In this document: positions 28,993 to 41,000 of the stretch, in pieces
Layout of the letters: each line of letters starts with the position of its first letter
Position numbering within the stretch: the first letter of the stretch is position 1
Notes under the pieces: model-generated
The model's database searches: none
Told to the model about the DNA's origin: nothing
What the model saw: only the letters and a program-made list of their open reading frames with translations
Position numbers and translations under genes: made by a program
DNA from: Pagrus major
Lineage: Eukaryota; Chordata; Actinopteri; Spariformes; Sparidae
Reading direction: 5' to 3'
Assembly (NCBI RefSeq): GCF_040436345.1
Contig: NC_133237.1
Span: 25,115,749 to 25,179,748 of the forward strand
Length of the DNA: 64,000 bases

Positions 28993-30260
28993 AAAATCCA
29001 TCTGATCAAGTGGATGAAAATGAAATAAAAGTCAGTGTGTATTACTGATCATCAGAATCACACGAGTCATTTAAGTCTATCTTTGAGGGATTCTTAACCA
29101 GCTGTATTTCTTATGACAAACATGATTCATTGAGTCTCTATATTAACTATCACATGGTCAGTATGAGTGTTGTCACTATGAAGCTTGTCTCAAAACATAA
29201 TGCTTATATATCATTCAGAAACAGATTCTTTCCTGAGCAAGTGGAGATATTTTACTATAAAGCTGCAATGTGTTGCATTTTGTAATTATTCAATATATCT
29301 TTGACTATATAAAAACATTTTCAGAATTTTTAGTTTTTCTTAATTTTCTGTATTAGACACAGAGAAGCCTGTGAATGTATATTAGTACTTAGATGGTTGT
29401 TGATTTGTTTCAAACAATGTAGAATTGTGTTTTCCAAAGCTGTAGTGTCATTAGAGGTACCAGGTTTTACCTTCATCTTTGCAAAGTCTCATTTTTATAA
29501 TGTTTTATTTTTGCAATGCAACTGTATCACTGTTTTCTCTGACTTTACAACCTGAATATTTCACTTCTTCTTTTATCCTGTCGGTAGATATTCTTACAAG
29601 GAAATAGTGGTATTCATTTATGTTTAAAACCATTTGATTTCATTTATATAGTATCAAAAAGAAAAAAAAATGTACTAATCTTTACAGTCAATAAAGAGGA
29701 TTATTCCATCTCGTATAAAATGTGGTTCATCAATTTAGGAAAACAAAGTTCTTGTCAGACAAAGAGGAGATTTTTATCACATCAACACAAAAACAGCTGA
29801 TGTCTACAAGCCCGTATGTATTTTACACCATAATATGACTGATAAACATTTCCTGGAGCAAATTTTGTGTTATAAGAAAGTTAGTGATTCTTGTGAATCT
29901 TTGAACAAAAGTTTATTGTGTGGACAAAGCTAAAATAAGGTCCATCCAATAGTTATGGAGACATTTCACACAAAAAAATTATACACGAAACTCATGGTGG
30001 TACTGTGCCAATCCATCAAGTAGACACTGAGATATTTCTCTGAGGATCATGAACAAAATTTCATGCAGCTAACATGGCTCAACCTCACTCTTGTTGGCAT
30101 TGCATACCCTGCTGGCAGTATTTCAGATATAGACCTAAAAAGGAATAAGCAAACAATCATTAGCATGCACAAGTCCAGAGTCCAGCCACTGTACCTGGTG
30201 TTTATCCTCTTCTCTCATCCCATATGAGAACAATCTCCTACTTTTTTCTGTATGATTCAG
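28993..30260. other. 3' flank of copy C and spacer before the sulfotransferases
   Basis: 28993-29700 is the copy of the copy B 3' flank. 29700-30200 is AT-rich spacer without a visible exon. 30125-30267, including CCTGGTGTTTAT and ATCCCATATGAGAAC, recurs before the second sulfotransferase (34460-34600) and is part of that tandem unit. Confidence 0.6.
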
Positions 30261-30267
30261 AAGTAAC

Positions 30268-32359
30268 ATGGAGCAGATCACAGACTATCTCTTCAGGTAC
30301 AAAAACTACAACTTTCCCATCAAGTACACAACTGCAGAGTACATCGACTCACTGCAGAGCTTTGAAATTCGAGATAGTGACATATTCCTTGTCACCTATC
30401 CAAAGTCAGGTGAGTGCAACAGACTCTTCAGTTCTTCTGTTTTTGCATTTATAGTTCTGTTCTGGCTGGGAACAGATTGTATCTATTAGTGATGTTTCAT
30501 AACTTAACGTCTGTCCCCCCACAGGAACCATATGGACTCAGCAGATCATCATCTCCATCTGTGAGTTAGCTGGAGGTCTGAATGAATATCCAAACAACAG
30601 TGAGCAGATGCCATGGCTGGAATTCCTGGAGGGTAGAGAAGATTACTCTCTACGACCCTCTCCGCGACTCTTCTCCTCTCACCTCACCCCGGCTCTCATG
30701 CCTCCAGGACTGAAGGACAAGAAGGGAAAGGTAAGTATTTATGCAGGATCAATCAATCCTGCCAATAAAATAAGAGTTTAAAAAATAAAGTGAGAAAGTT
30801 ATAAATTCTAAATCTCAACAAAAATATAAATGCAATGCTTTATGTCCACAAAATATTAATTTCTTGCAGATTTTGAGCACAAATTTGTTAAAATCTGAGT
30901 AGTGTGTACCTTATCCACCTGACCTGACAGGTGTGGCATATCAAGATGCTGATTAAACAACATGATTATTGCACAGGTGTGCTTTGGACTGGTCACAATA
31001 AAAGGCCACTCTAAAATGTGCAGTTTTATCACGCAACATAATCCCACAGATGTTGCAAGTTTTGAGGGAGCGTGCAATTGGCATGCAAGCTGCAGGAATG
31101 TCCAGCGGAGTTGTTGGCCCATGAACTGTTTCATTTTAGTGAATTACATTTCAAAATAGTTGCTGATTAATTTACTCTTTATCAGCTGTGTGATGAGATA
31201 CAAAGTGATTTCTGTGAAGATACAAAATAAGATACAAAAATACAAATTATAAAATAGCAAATTCAGATTTGTGACTTTAAGGCAGGCGATTCTGGAAAAA
31301 GATAGCTGGTTGTTGAGTCTCATTCCAAGGTTGTCAAATACAGATGCTATATTAAAGGGACAACCTTTACCTCTGGTCTGATTGCTGTTTGTTTTGATGT
31401 CAGATTATCTATGTGATGCGGAATCCAAAGGACAACATCGTCTCCTTTTACCACTTCAGTAGTGTCATCACCGACATAGAGACGCCCAAGAGCTTTGAGC
31501 AGTTTCTTGAGGACTATTTGACAGGCAAAGGTGATGTACCTCAGAGTCTGGTTCACGATGACCAGATTAAGAAAAAAAACATATGATCATGAAAACTTGA
31601 CAGAAAAATTTAAAACATTTTTTTTTATGCAAAAAATAAAAAAGATTCTGGAATTGTGGAAAAGTCTGGATTGTGTGTGTGTTGACAGCACCTGCAGATT
31701 TGCATCGACAATTTAATAATAAAAAACAGTTCAAAAATTAAAAATATTGTATATGCAAGCTGTTGGGATTCAAATATTCAACAGACACCTCATTTTTCCA
31801 TGATACAGTTGTGGCATCATCCTGGTTTGACCACATCAGGGTGTGGCATTCAATGACAGACCAGTGCAACATCCTCTTCCTGACCTATGAGGACATGATT
31901 TTGGTAAGATTTGTCCCTACAGTTGGACTGTAAAATGATGCTGGTAAAAAAAAAAAAGACAAATTCCATGAAATCCATTAAATTCTGTTTTCCTTTTAGG
32001 ACCTGAAGACGGCCGTGACCAAGATCTGCACTTTCTTGGGTAAAAACCTGAGTGAAGCAGCCATTGAGCAAGTTGTAGAAAAATCTACGTTCAAGAACAT
32101 GAAGAAAGACGTAAAAGCCAACTACGAGTTTCTGCCAGAAACGAAGGTGAAGGGAGACTTCATGCGCAAAGGTAACGTAACATAACTGTAGCACCTGCTC
32201 AGAAACATGAGGTCAGATATCAGCTGTAGTTTTTGTTTCTTCATTACAGGTCAGATCGGTGACTGGAAGAACATGTTTACTGCAGCTCAGAGTGAAAGAG
32301 TTGATCGACTGCTTCAGGAGAGACTTGGTGACATGTCTCTGAAGTTCATCTTTGAATAA
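30268..32359 (+). CDS. Cytosolic sulfotransferase, SULT3 (amine sulfotransferase)-like, copy 1 (283 aa)
   Basis: Six coding exons join in phase: 30268-30409, 30525-30730, 31404-31530, 31809-31903, 32000-32171 and 32250-32359. The enzyme class moves a sulfonate group from PAPS to hydroxyl or amine groups of small molecules in the cytosol. Motifs: TYPKSGTIW (residues about 43-51, 5'-phosphosulfate loop), SHL (catalytic His region), [18 protein letters not shown] (3'-phosphate binding) and [13 protein letters not shown] near the end (PAPS binding and dimer region). [24 protein letters not shown] and the C-terminal SLKFIF resemble mammalian SULT3A1 more than SULT1, SULT2 or SULT6B. Length is normal. 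Intron 2 carries a Tc1/mariner fragment not found in copy 2. Poly(A) signal 32783-32788. Confidence 0.88.
30811..31131 (+). mobile_element. Tc1/mariner-type transposon 5' fragment in intron 2 of sulfotransferase copy 1
   Basis: Begins with the fish element end ATCTCAACAAAAATATAAATG, passes through AAGATGCTGATTAAACAACATG and CACAATAAAAGGCCACTC, and runs into the first codons of a transposase helix-turn-helix (LREHAIGM.AAGMSS). The catalytic part and the other end are absent. Copy 2 lacks it, so the insertion followed the gene duplication or was removed from copy 2. Confidence 0.65.
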
Positions 32360-32789
32360 GCACAACATGTACATTAGCCAAGGCTGAATAGTAATAGAAT
32401 ACATGTAATCAGGATTATGTTATGAGACTAAAAAAAATTTACAGATTACATTTGAAAAATGTGTGACTAAATTATGGTTACATTGTAAAGAAGCACTTGA
32501 TTACGTCTTTTAAATATTACAGTTTTAAGTAAACATTTTTTGATGGTAACCAATGCTCAGAAATTCAGAAATACCATGTCAGACAAACAAGGTTTCTTAG
32601 ACAAGTGCTCCACTTTGTGGTGGACATACTACACTTCAGTATAGTTAAACACCACCCTGACTGCAGCTGCTAATGTGTATTGTAACTGCATCACATAAAG
32701 AAGCTTTTATGATGAAATGATTTCTGACCCATGTTTGAACTTCTGTACAGAAAGAAATGAACACTCCTGAGCAAAAAACAGGAATAAAT

Positions 32790-33479
32790 ACAGTTGACCA
32801 ATCTGTTGTCCTTATTTTAAAAGTCAAATGTCAATCCTTTAAGGCGACAAGGAGAGGACGCACGCAACCTCTTGTTTTTGGATTAAGATGCAGTGCCCAC
32901 TGATAATGTTTTCTACTGTATACATTTCAACATCTAGCTGACCAGTTTGATGTTTACAAAACAAAATAAGTCTTGTTGGGCTCAGGTAAAGCCCAACAAG
33001 AAAAACCACCACAGTAGTTATCTAAAATACTCTCAAACGCCTGTCACAGCTGTTCGACTTAGTACCAGAAAGAGACATCCAGCCCTTATACTCTCTCTTC
33101 TATTACAATGTAATGGTTTAACACAACATAATACAGCCCGTGATTCATACTTAGTGTCATTAACCAATGTTTACCATGTAATTCCTCTGAAGTACGGTGT
33201 CAGTTTTGGTATCGGTAGTGAATAATTAGGCCTACTGGTTCCTGCTCATAGGCTAATTAAATGTCCACATCAGGTTTGTCAGGGGAGTATTCGAACAGAG
33301 TGTTCCGATTAATAGATAATTATTATACCTTCTGATTTACAAATTAAGCACTGCTGGGGAGCATGAATACCCGTAGGTCTATCCAAAGAAATACAAATGT
33401 GAAACTCAGTCATGCTGTCTATTTAATATTGTACAAGAGTGAATGTTGCCAACCTCTACTCTGTCAAGGACTCCAAAAT
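32790..33479. other. Spacer between the two sulfotransferases
   Basis: No exon seen. The first 40 bases after the poly(A) signal still match the region beyond copy 2's poly(A) signal. A short perfect inverted repeat, CTTGTTGGGCT...AGCCCAACAAG, lies at 32972-33000. Confidence 0.5.
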
Positions 33480-33995
33480 CCTTCAACCATTACTAGCTGT
33501 TATGGTAATTTTGGTTGTAGTTAAGTTAATTATTAATCAGAGTTAGAAACAGTTTAGTTCCTTTTTTCTGAGACTGATTTGATGAATTGGCTATCTTTTC
33601 CCTTCTTCAAGGGTGGTGCCCCGAGGTGATCTAATGTAAATTGGATCTCATTATTTACCATTATTAATGATCATCCCTGATAATCCTTAATTATTATTGA
33701 TAGCCAAATGTAACCCAAAATTCCCTATTAATGTTGCATGAAGCACTACATACGGTGCCCCGTGTGAGGCAGTGTACTGATGGCAATCATTCATAAATGT
33801 GCAATATTAATTTCAGCATAATTTGGACAGTGCTTAAATTTGAGATTCATATCTTGAAGCCTTTAGCCAAAAGTCTTTACATTTAACCCCACTAGTTTAC
33901 CACAGGAGTAGACGTTGATTTGTGCTTGCAAACAATTGCAGTGTGGTGAGAATTGATTTATCAATCAAATTTATAACCCATTTGATTAATCAAAA
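33480..33995 (-). repeat. Interspersed repeat, copy 3 (unnamed, possibly LTR-like)
   Basis: Reverse-orientation counterpart of 20296-20660 and, further out, of 5900-6030 (CTTCTTCAAGG...GATCTAATGTAAATTGG). A second shorter copy follows at 34112-34262. No coding part is attached. Confidence 0.5.
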
Positions 33996-34111
33996 TCTTT
34001 TAGGTTATTAACTTTGAGCCATTTGCTGTTGCTGCTTAAGTGTCTTAAAGTGCTCTGTAGAAATTGTAAGAATTTCAGTTCAGCATTTGAATATGCTGTA
34101 TTTGTTGCATT

Positions 34112-34262
34112 CTAGTCAAGCTGTCATAATTCGGTGACAATTTGATGCCAATTTAATTATTTATCATAATTAATCATTATCCCTGATAATCATTTATTAT
34201 TATTGATAACCAAATTCAACCCAAAACTCCCTATTAATGTTGCATGAAGCACTACATCAGTA
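34112..34262 (-). repeat. Interspersed repeat, copy 4 (short)
   Basis: Repeats TAATCATTATCCCTGATAATC and CTCCCTATTAATGTTGCATG from copy 3, in the same orientation. Confidence 0.5.
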
Positions 34263-34600
34263 TGCTTGCTTTATCCTCTAAGGACCGTGAATCTCTATAC
34301 AACAGGTCATGCTGCAAACATTGCTAAAAGAAGAATGTAACACTTTTGAAGTCCAGGTTATTTTTTGCAGACTTTGTACACGTTCATATTTGTCCTTGTT
34401 TATCCCCTTTCGTTGTCCTTACCCCACCTGAATGGTAAAGTGATAAAATGATAATAAAAAAATAAAATAAGCCAACAATCATTGACATACACAAGTCAAG
34501 CGTGTAGTCCAAAGTCCAGTCATTGTACCTGGTGTTTATGTGCTTTTCTCATCCCATATGAGAACATTCTCGTATCCCTTCCGTGTGATTCAGAAGTAAC

Positions 34601-37156
34601 ATGGAGCAGATCACAGACCATCTTGTTAGGTACAAAAACTACAACTTTCCCATCAAATACACAACTGCAGAGTACATCGACTCACTGCAGAGCTTTGAAA
34701 TTCGAGATAGTGACATAATCCTTGTCACCTATCCAAAGTCAGGTGAGTGCAACAAACTCTTTAGTTCTTCTGTTTTTGCATTTATAGTTCTGTTCTGGCT
34801 GGGAACAGATTTTATCTATTAGTGATGTTTCATAACTTAACGTCTGTCCCCCCACAGGAAGCATATGGACTCAGCAGATCATCATCTCCATCTGTGAGTT
34901 AGCCGGAGGTCTGAATGAATATCCAAACAACTTTGAGCAGATGCCGTGGCTGGAGTACCTGGCTGGTCGAGAAGATTACTCCCTACGACCCTCTCCGCGA
35001 CTCTTCTCCTCTCACCTCACCCCGGCTCTCATGCCTCCAGGACTGAAGGACAAGAAGGGAAAGGTCAGTATTTATGCAGGATCAATCCTACTTGGTAAAT
35101 AAAAGTTAAATGATGAATCTGAACAATGTATACTTGTGTAATTTACTATTGTTCTTTTTTTTTTTTGATGACTTGACTGATTGTTTCAGTTGCGAGATGA
35201 TGGACAAAGTGATGAAATAAGTAATCAAAAAATAAAATTAATTGTAAAGATACAAATACAAAATAAAAAAGGTAAATAGCAAATTCAGATTTGTGACTTA
35301 AGTCCTATTCTTACAGGCCTGATATTAACCAGGGACCTCATGTGATTAAGAAAAACTTCTGTGTTTTGTTCAACACATTTGCAATGGAGTAACAAAACTG
35401 TATTTTGTTGCAAGTTATTGACAACATTTTGTTGCTCCTAACCTGTTCAACCTTATATAACCTTATCAATAATTTTAAACATCAGTAGAGCTGAGCTCAG
35501 CTGTTCAACATATGCGCTGTCATCAAATTTCATGATTGTTCATTTGTCTGACAACAGAAAGCATGTAAAAAAAAATTAAAAACAATAGCCGCAAATCGCA
35601 GAGATGGCGGTTTATTATTGTCCTCTGTGTTTGGTGAAATTTGGTCATTTACGTCAGATTGTCTACATTACAAATTACAGACATGGCAGATTTGCACGTG
35701 ATTAAGATTCTAGACGACCTCCGCAACTATTACAAATTACTAGAGGTCCCCAAGAAATACTAGTCCAGTGTGAATAGAACTGAAGCAATACATTTATTTT
35801 ACTAGCGGAAACAGACTTCCATATTTAATATATGCCTGAGCTCTAAATCAATGTTTTCTTAAATAGTGAAAAATCTGAACAGAGTTTGGCAAGGGGGAGA
35901 GAAAAGTATACTTTGGTTTCTACTCTGGGTTGATTGTTGTCTGTTTATGTATCAGATTATCTATGTGATGCGGAATCCAAAGGACAACATCGTCTCCTTT
36001 TACCACTTCAGTAGTGTCTGGGTCGACATAGAGACGCCAAAGAACTTTGAGCAGTTTCTTGAAAACTTTTTGACAGGCAAAGGTGAGGTACCTCAGAGTC
36101 TGGTTCCCGATGACCAGTCCAGGTTAAATGATAACTATGTGACCATAAATACTTAACTTGAAACATCAGAGTGAATTTTTAACCTTGTTTAAATAAAAAA
36201 AAAATAAAAAAAAGTCTGTCTTGTGTTTGTGTTGAAAGTACCTGCAGATACAGAGCATCTGATTATGAACATTTTCATTAACATTATTGTAAAGAGTTCA
36301 AAATTAAAAATCTTAAAATCATCTTTGGCCAAGGACACTTATTTAGGCATGTATTGGTTCCTTCAATGCTGAAAGATCAAGGCATCATTGTAGTATTTGT
36401 AGTGTTTCTGTTACTTCAGGCCAGTAGATTTTCTAACTCTCCAGAAAAATTAGTGTGTAGAAGTGATAAATGTATTATTTGTCGTCAATATTACTTTCTG
36501 CTTTTTTACCATGTTGTATTTGCAAGCCGTTAGGATTCAAATATTCAACAGACACTTCATTTAAATGACAATGTTAAACTAAGGGATACATTTTTCCATG
36601 ATACAGTTGTGGCATCATCCTGGTTTGACCACATCAGGGAGTGGCATTCAATGAGAGACCAGTGTAACATCCTCTTCCTGACCTATGAGGACATGATTTT
36701 GGTAAGATTTGTCCCCTCAGTTGGACTGTAAAATGATGCTGGTAAAAAAAAAAAGATGAATTCCATGAAATCCATTAAATTCTGTTTTCCTTTTAGGACC
36801 TGAAGACGGCCGTGACCAAGATCTGCACTTTCTTGGGTAAAAACCTGAGTGAAGCAGCCATTGAGCAAGTTGTAGAAAAATCTACGTTCAAGAACATGAA
36901 GAAAGACGTAAAAGCCAACTACGAGTTTCTGCCAGAAACGAATGTGAAGGGAAACTTCATGCGCAAAGGTAACGTAACATAACTGTAGCACCTGCTCAGA
37001 AACATGTGGTCAGATATCAGCTGTAGTTTTTGTTTCTTCATTGCAGGTCAGATCGGTGACTGGAAGAACATGTTTACTGCAGCTCAGAGTGAAAGAGTTG
37101 ATCGGGTCCTTCAGGAGAGACTCGGTGACATGTCTCTGAAGTTCATCTTTGAATAA
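34601..37156 (+). CDS. Cytosolic sulfotransferase, SULT3 (amine sulfotransferase)-like, copy 2 (283 aa)
   Basis: Exons 34601-34742, 34858-35063, 35956-36082, 36607-36701, 36797-36968 and 37047-37156 have exactly the same lengths as copy 1 and join to 283 residues. Exon 1 and exons 5-6 are nearly identical to copy 1; differences cluster in exons 2 and 3 ([29 protein letters not shown]). The phosphosulfate loop reads TYPKSGSIW, with Ser in place of the usual Thr, a mild change. The 3'-phosphate motif [13 protein letters not shown] and [13 protein letters not shown] are kept. Poly(A) signal 37898-37903, 23 bp from the opposing eif3d signal. Recent tandem duplicate; probably both active. Confidence 0.88.
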
Positions 37157-37474
37157 GCAGAGCAGCCGCACCCGACACAAGCACTGTGTCTCTGAGCGTC
37201 TTTCACAACGTATACAGCAGCTCAGGTTGGACTGTAAGGGATTACATGTAATCAGGATTACATAAGGATCTACCGGATTACATTTGAAAAAATGTGAAAT
37301 TATAGTTGCATTGCTTGAGTGCAGTTTTGATTACATCTTTAAATATTGCAGTTTTAAAGTAATTAAACTTTTTGTCATGGTAACCAATGCTCTATTAACA
37401 TGTGAAAAGCCTGTCCGACATGTAGGATTACTTAGACAAGTGCTCCACTTTGGGGCAAACATACTTATCAATTA

Positions 37475-37570
37475 ATGCTGGGCGATATGGCCCTGAAATC
37501 GTATCACAATACATGAAATATATCTCTACCTCCTGGGCAACAAAATCAAATATCACAATATCTTTAGTCA
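37475..37570. repeat. hAT-like terminal fragment in 3' UTR of sulfotransferase copy 2
   Basis: GCTGGGCGATATGGCC and AATATCACAATATC resemble the ends of fish hAT elements. Only one end is visible. Confidence 0.4.
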
Positions 37571-37897
37571 GTAATGTTTCAAATTGAAAAAAAAAATCTT
37601 TTGAACAGAATATTTGTGGCTGCATCCATTTTTTTTTTAATAAACTGTTTTATTTCTGCAAAGTATGATTTAGAATTAATCCAAAAGTATTCAGATTCAG
37701 TCACGTTCTTTTGTAATCCGATGCCATTTCATTTGTATTCATGAACTGACTGCATTTCAACATAATCACACACAACCCCATCTGCACCTGCTAATGTGTA
37801 AGCTGCATCACATAAGTATGATGAAATCATTTCCGACCGATGTTTGGACTTTTGTACCATCAAGAAACACTCCTGAGCCAAAACAAAAGAAAACAGG

Positions 37898-37931
37898 AAT
37901 AAAGTCAGTTGGCCAATCTGTTGTCTTTATT
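37898..37931. terminator. Convergent poly(A) signals of sulfotransferase copy 2 and eif3d
   Basis: AATAAA on the + strand at 37898-37903 and AATAAA on the minus strand at 37926-37931. With cleavage normally 10-30 nt beyond each signal, the two 3' UTRs should meet or overlap by a few tens of bases. Confidence 0.75.
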
Positions 37932-38001
37932 GAATGTCAAAGGAATTAAATTGTTTATGTATGGTGAAGGCTGCTTTGGTCTCGGGGGCCGACTCAGCAC
38001 T

Positions 38002-41000
38002 TCAGTTCTCTTCGTCTAGAATGACAAGAGCAGGAGAGAAAACAGGATTTAGATATTTAAGAAGAGAAGAATTCATTTGATAGATCCACCAGCAGTGAAG
38101 TGAATAATAGTTTCATGCAGTTGATGAATGTGAAATTGCCGTTTGCCATCTTTGCAAACCTGTTGTTCAATTTAAGAAAAAAAATTTCATTTAACTCGCA
38201 AGAACTGAACCCTCACCCTCTTCCTCCTCATCCTCTTCATCTTCCTCTTCTTCCTCCTCTTCATCGGAGCTGAAGGTTCCATCGGGCAGGCTGTACACCC
38301 GGATCACTTGCTGTTGAACAAATAAAAATGAGCATTGGCCCGTTAGCTCAACATTTCACACCTGCTTTTAAAAACAGGAAGTCTTTATCGTCTTTGCAGC
38401 ACAAAGCATGAGCAGAAACAGCGACGGCTCACCTTGTTGGGGTCCTTGAGGATGAGGTACTTGCCCTCGTCCAGCTTGCGGCAGATATCGATGACGCAGC
38501 GGAGGATTCCCCATGCGTTCTCCATGCTCAGGTTGATCTGGCTGGCGAACTCGTTGGGTTTGAACTGCTGGGTGCCCAGGATGACGTGACGAGCAGAGTC
38601 CTTCACGTGGTACCGAGACACGTACCTGTCCGACACAATGATGCAGACGTCAGTTAAAACTTTAACAAACAAACCACTGCTCTGTTTGTGTTTTTTGTTA
38701 CTATCAGCTGACAGAACCAGGCGAATGTGTTCACATGAAAGACATATTGGTTTGTATCATCGAGTTAAATCCATTGCTGGTTGTTTTTATTAGGAGATTT
38801 ATTTCATTTTTGTAAAAGATATTTGAATGCAGAAGGTGTACGGCTATATTTTTTCTTTAAAAATAAAAATAGGAGTAAGAACATTTCCTTTCTTTATATT
38901 TTATTTATTAGACTAAAGACTATCCCTCGAGTTCACCATGTCTGCAACCAGCCGACCTCCTCCAGACGGGACAAGAATGCTTTTCAGAGCTGAAATTTCC
39001 ACATTATATTCCTGAAGAAATCAGAAGTGCTGTAACATAACTGTCCAGTGTAAAGCTTGTTTATCTGATGTGAAAATCCTGTCAGCATGTCCTGAGGAAA
39101 CATCTAGAGTTAAGTTAATGGAACGTACCTCGCAATGATGAAGTAATTAAAATAGTTACATCTGAACAGGGTATCTAGTAATCTGTAACCCGTTCCTTCT
39201 CAAAATAGTAGTCTCCAATAGTAACTTTTTAAACAAACTAATTTAATTCTTAGAAATATTTCTGGGATTCCTCTGTGTACCACTAGAGGGAGCCTGCGTA
39301 CCACCAGTGGTACATACAGTATACCTTAGTGTGAGAACAGGAGTATGACAGTAGACTGCAATACCAGGTGGACCTTACAAAGTGGCAACTGAGTGCATCT
39401 ACAAATAATCTATGAATACTCAGTAAATCCACTGTGAATTTCTTTCATAACACAACTGTGAATGTCCCTGGTGTCTTAGTCTTACCTGCTTGTTGGTAAC
39501 AGTACTGTAGAAGCTAAAACTTGGCTTGCTTAAGCTAAATGCTAAGACAATGATCTGGCCTCTTCCATTTATAGTCTGACAGAATCCCTCGTGTGTGTTC
39601 CTCACCCCAGTTTGAGGTACTCTGATCCAGCCAGCATGGCGCAGCAGGTCCAGCGGGCCAATTTGTAGCTGTTGTTCTTCAGCTCGGTGGCCAGAACGGC
39701 TCCTCTCTGAGAGTCCAGCTTCTGACGCCAGTCCACCCCGTTACAATACTGACGACAAACAGAAGTAACAGTAACACTTTAACTGACACTCAAGGTAAAG
39801 GGTCTGAAGAGGATAAAAACAACATCTGAATAAAGCTTTTTTTCAGATTGTGTTTTCAGGCCTGGTAATATTGTATTTTTCATGTTTCCCCTCATGCTTC
39901 CTCTTACCCTGGAGTCCCACTCGTTCAGGGTCTTGACGTTAATGAAGGACACTTCTCCGTTGGCACCGGTCATCACTCCATCATGCTCACAGCGGACGAT
40001 CAGATCGATGTCTTCCCCGAGCTTCCAGTGACGGTACCTGAAATACAAAAACAAGCCGTCAGCCTGAGAGGAAGCAGTTATTACACCTTGCAGAGACTTA
40101 CAGATGTCATTATGACACTGGACATGATGGAGGTGACAGTAAACTAACCAGCAGGGTTCAGAGTCTCACCTGTAGGCTACAGATGCCACCTCACTCTTGT
40201 CCATGTCCTCCTCCACAAATGGGTTGGAGTTAGGAAACTTGTGCCGCTCTCCACCCTGAACAAAGGAAAATAGAACAGCTCTTCATTAAATAAACACATG
40301 TGGAAGGTTTCAGTGATCCCTACCTTCATGTCTTAAGGGTAAGGAGGTGTAGGGGTTTGCATCGTGTGCCTTCTTACCATACGTAAACACTGCTGGCTGA
40401 AGTTGTGGTTGATGTATGTGGCCTCCATCGCCAGGTTACGAGGAGAGTTGAAGGAGTTGCCTTCATCCTGCGGTGGCTCGTTGGCAGTCTCGCTCACAGT
40501 TAGCAAATCTGAGAGGAGCCATTACAGATGTTAGAGCAGCCCAGCAGGGAGGTAACATGTAACAGAGCACTTCAGTCAACTTAAAAAAAGGTACCTAAAC
40601 CAACGACAACTTAAGACCAGATTAAAAATCTCTGGTGTCCGTAGATCTCTCAAAGACTCACCAAAGTCAGAGTTGTCTCTCTTGTCAAAGAACAGCTTGT
40701 TGCCGACTCTCTGCACGATGATGTCCCAGGAGTTGACTGAGCGTGTGCAGCACATCAAGGTGGCCAAGATGGCATCAGTGGCAAACACATTACCCTGAGT
40801 CTTAGCCAGCTGTAAATGCAACAAAAAATACCTGTTAACATACAGAAAGAAACAAACAAACTTCTGACTGTTCGTGTTGTGTTTAGCTCATCATGTGAAT
40901 GACCTTGCGGATGACGGGGTCGTCAGTGGTGGTGACGGTGTGGAAGATCCTCTTGATGCTTTTGAGCTGCTTCTCATTGCGGGTGGTGATTCGGTCAAAA

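Noticed and set aside
33250-34270. Solo long terminal repeat of a retroelement
   Set aside because: Repeated copies exist but no clear terminal dinucleotides, target duplication or attached coding part could be shown, so it is listed only as an unnamed repeat.
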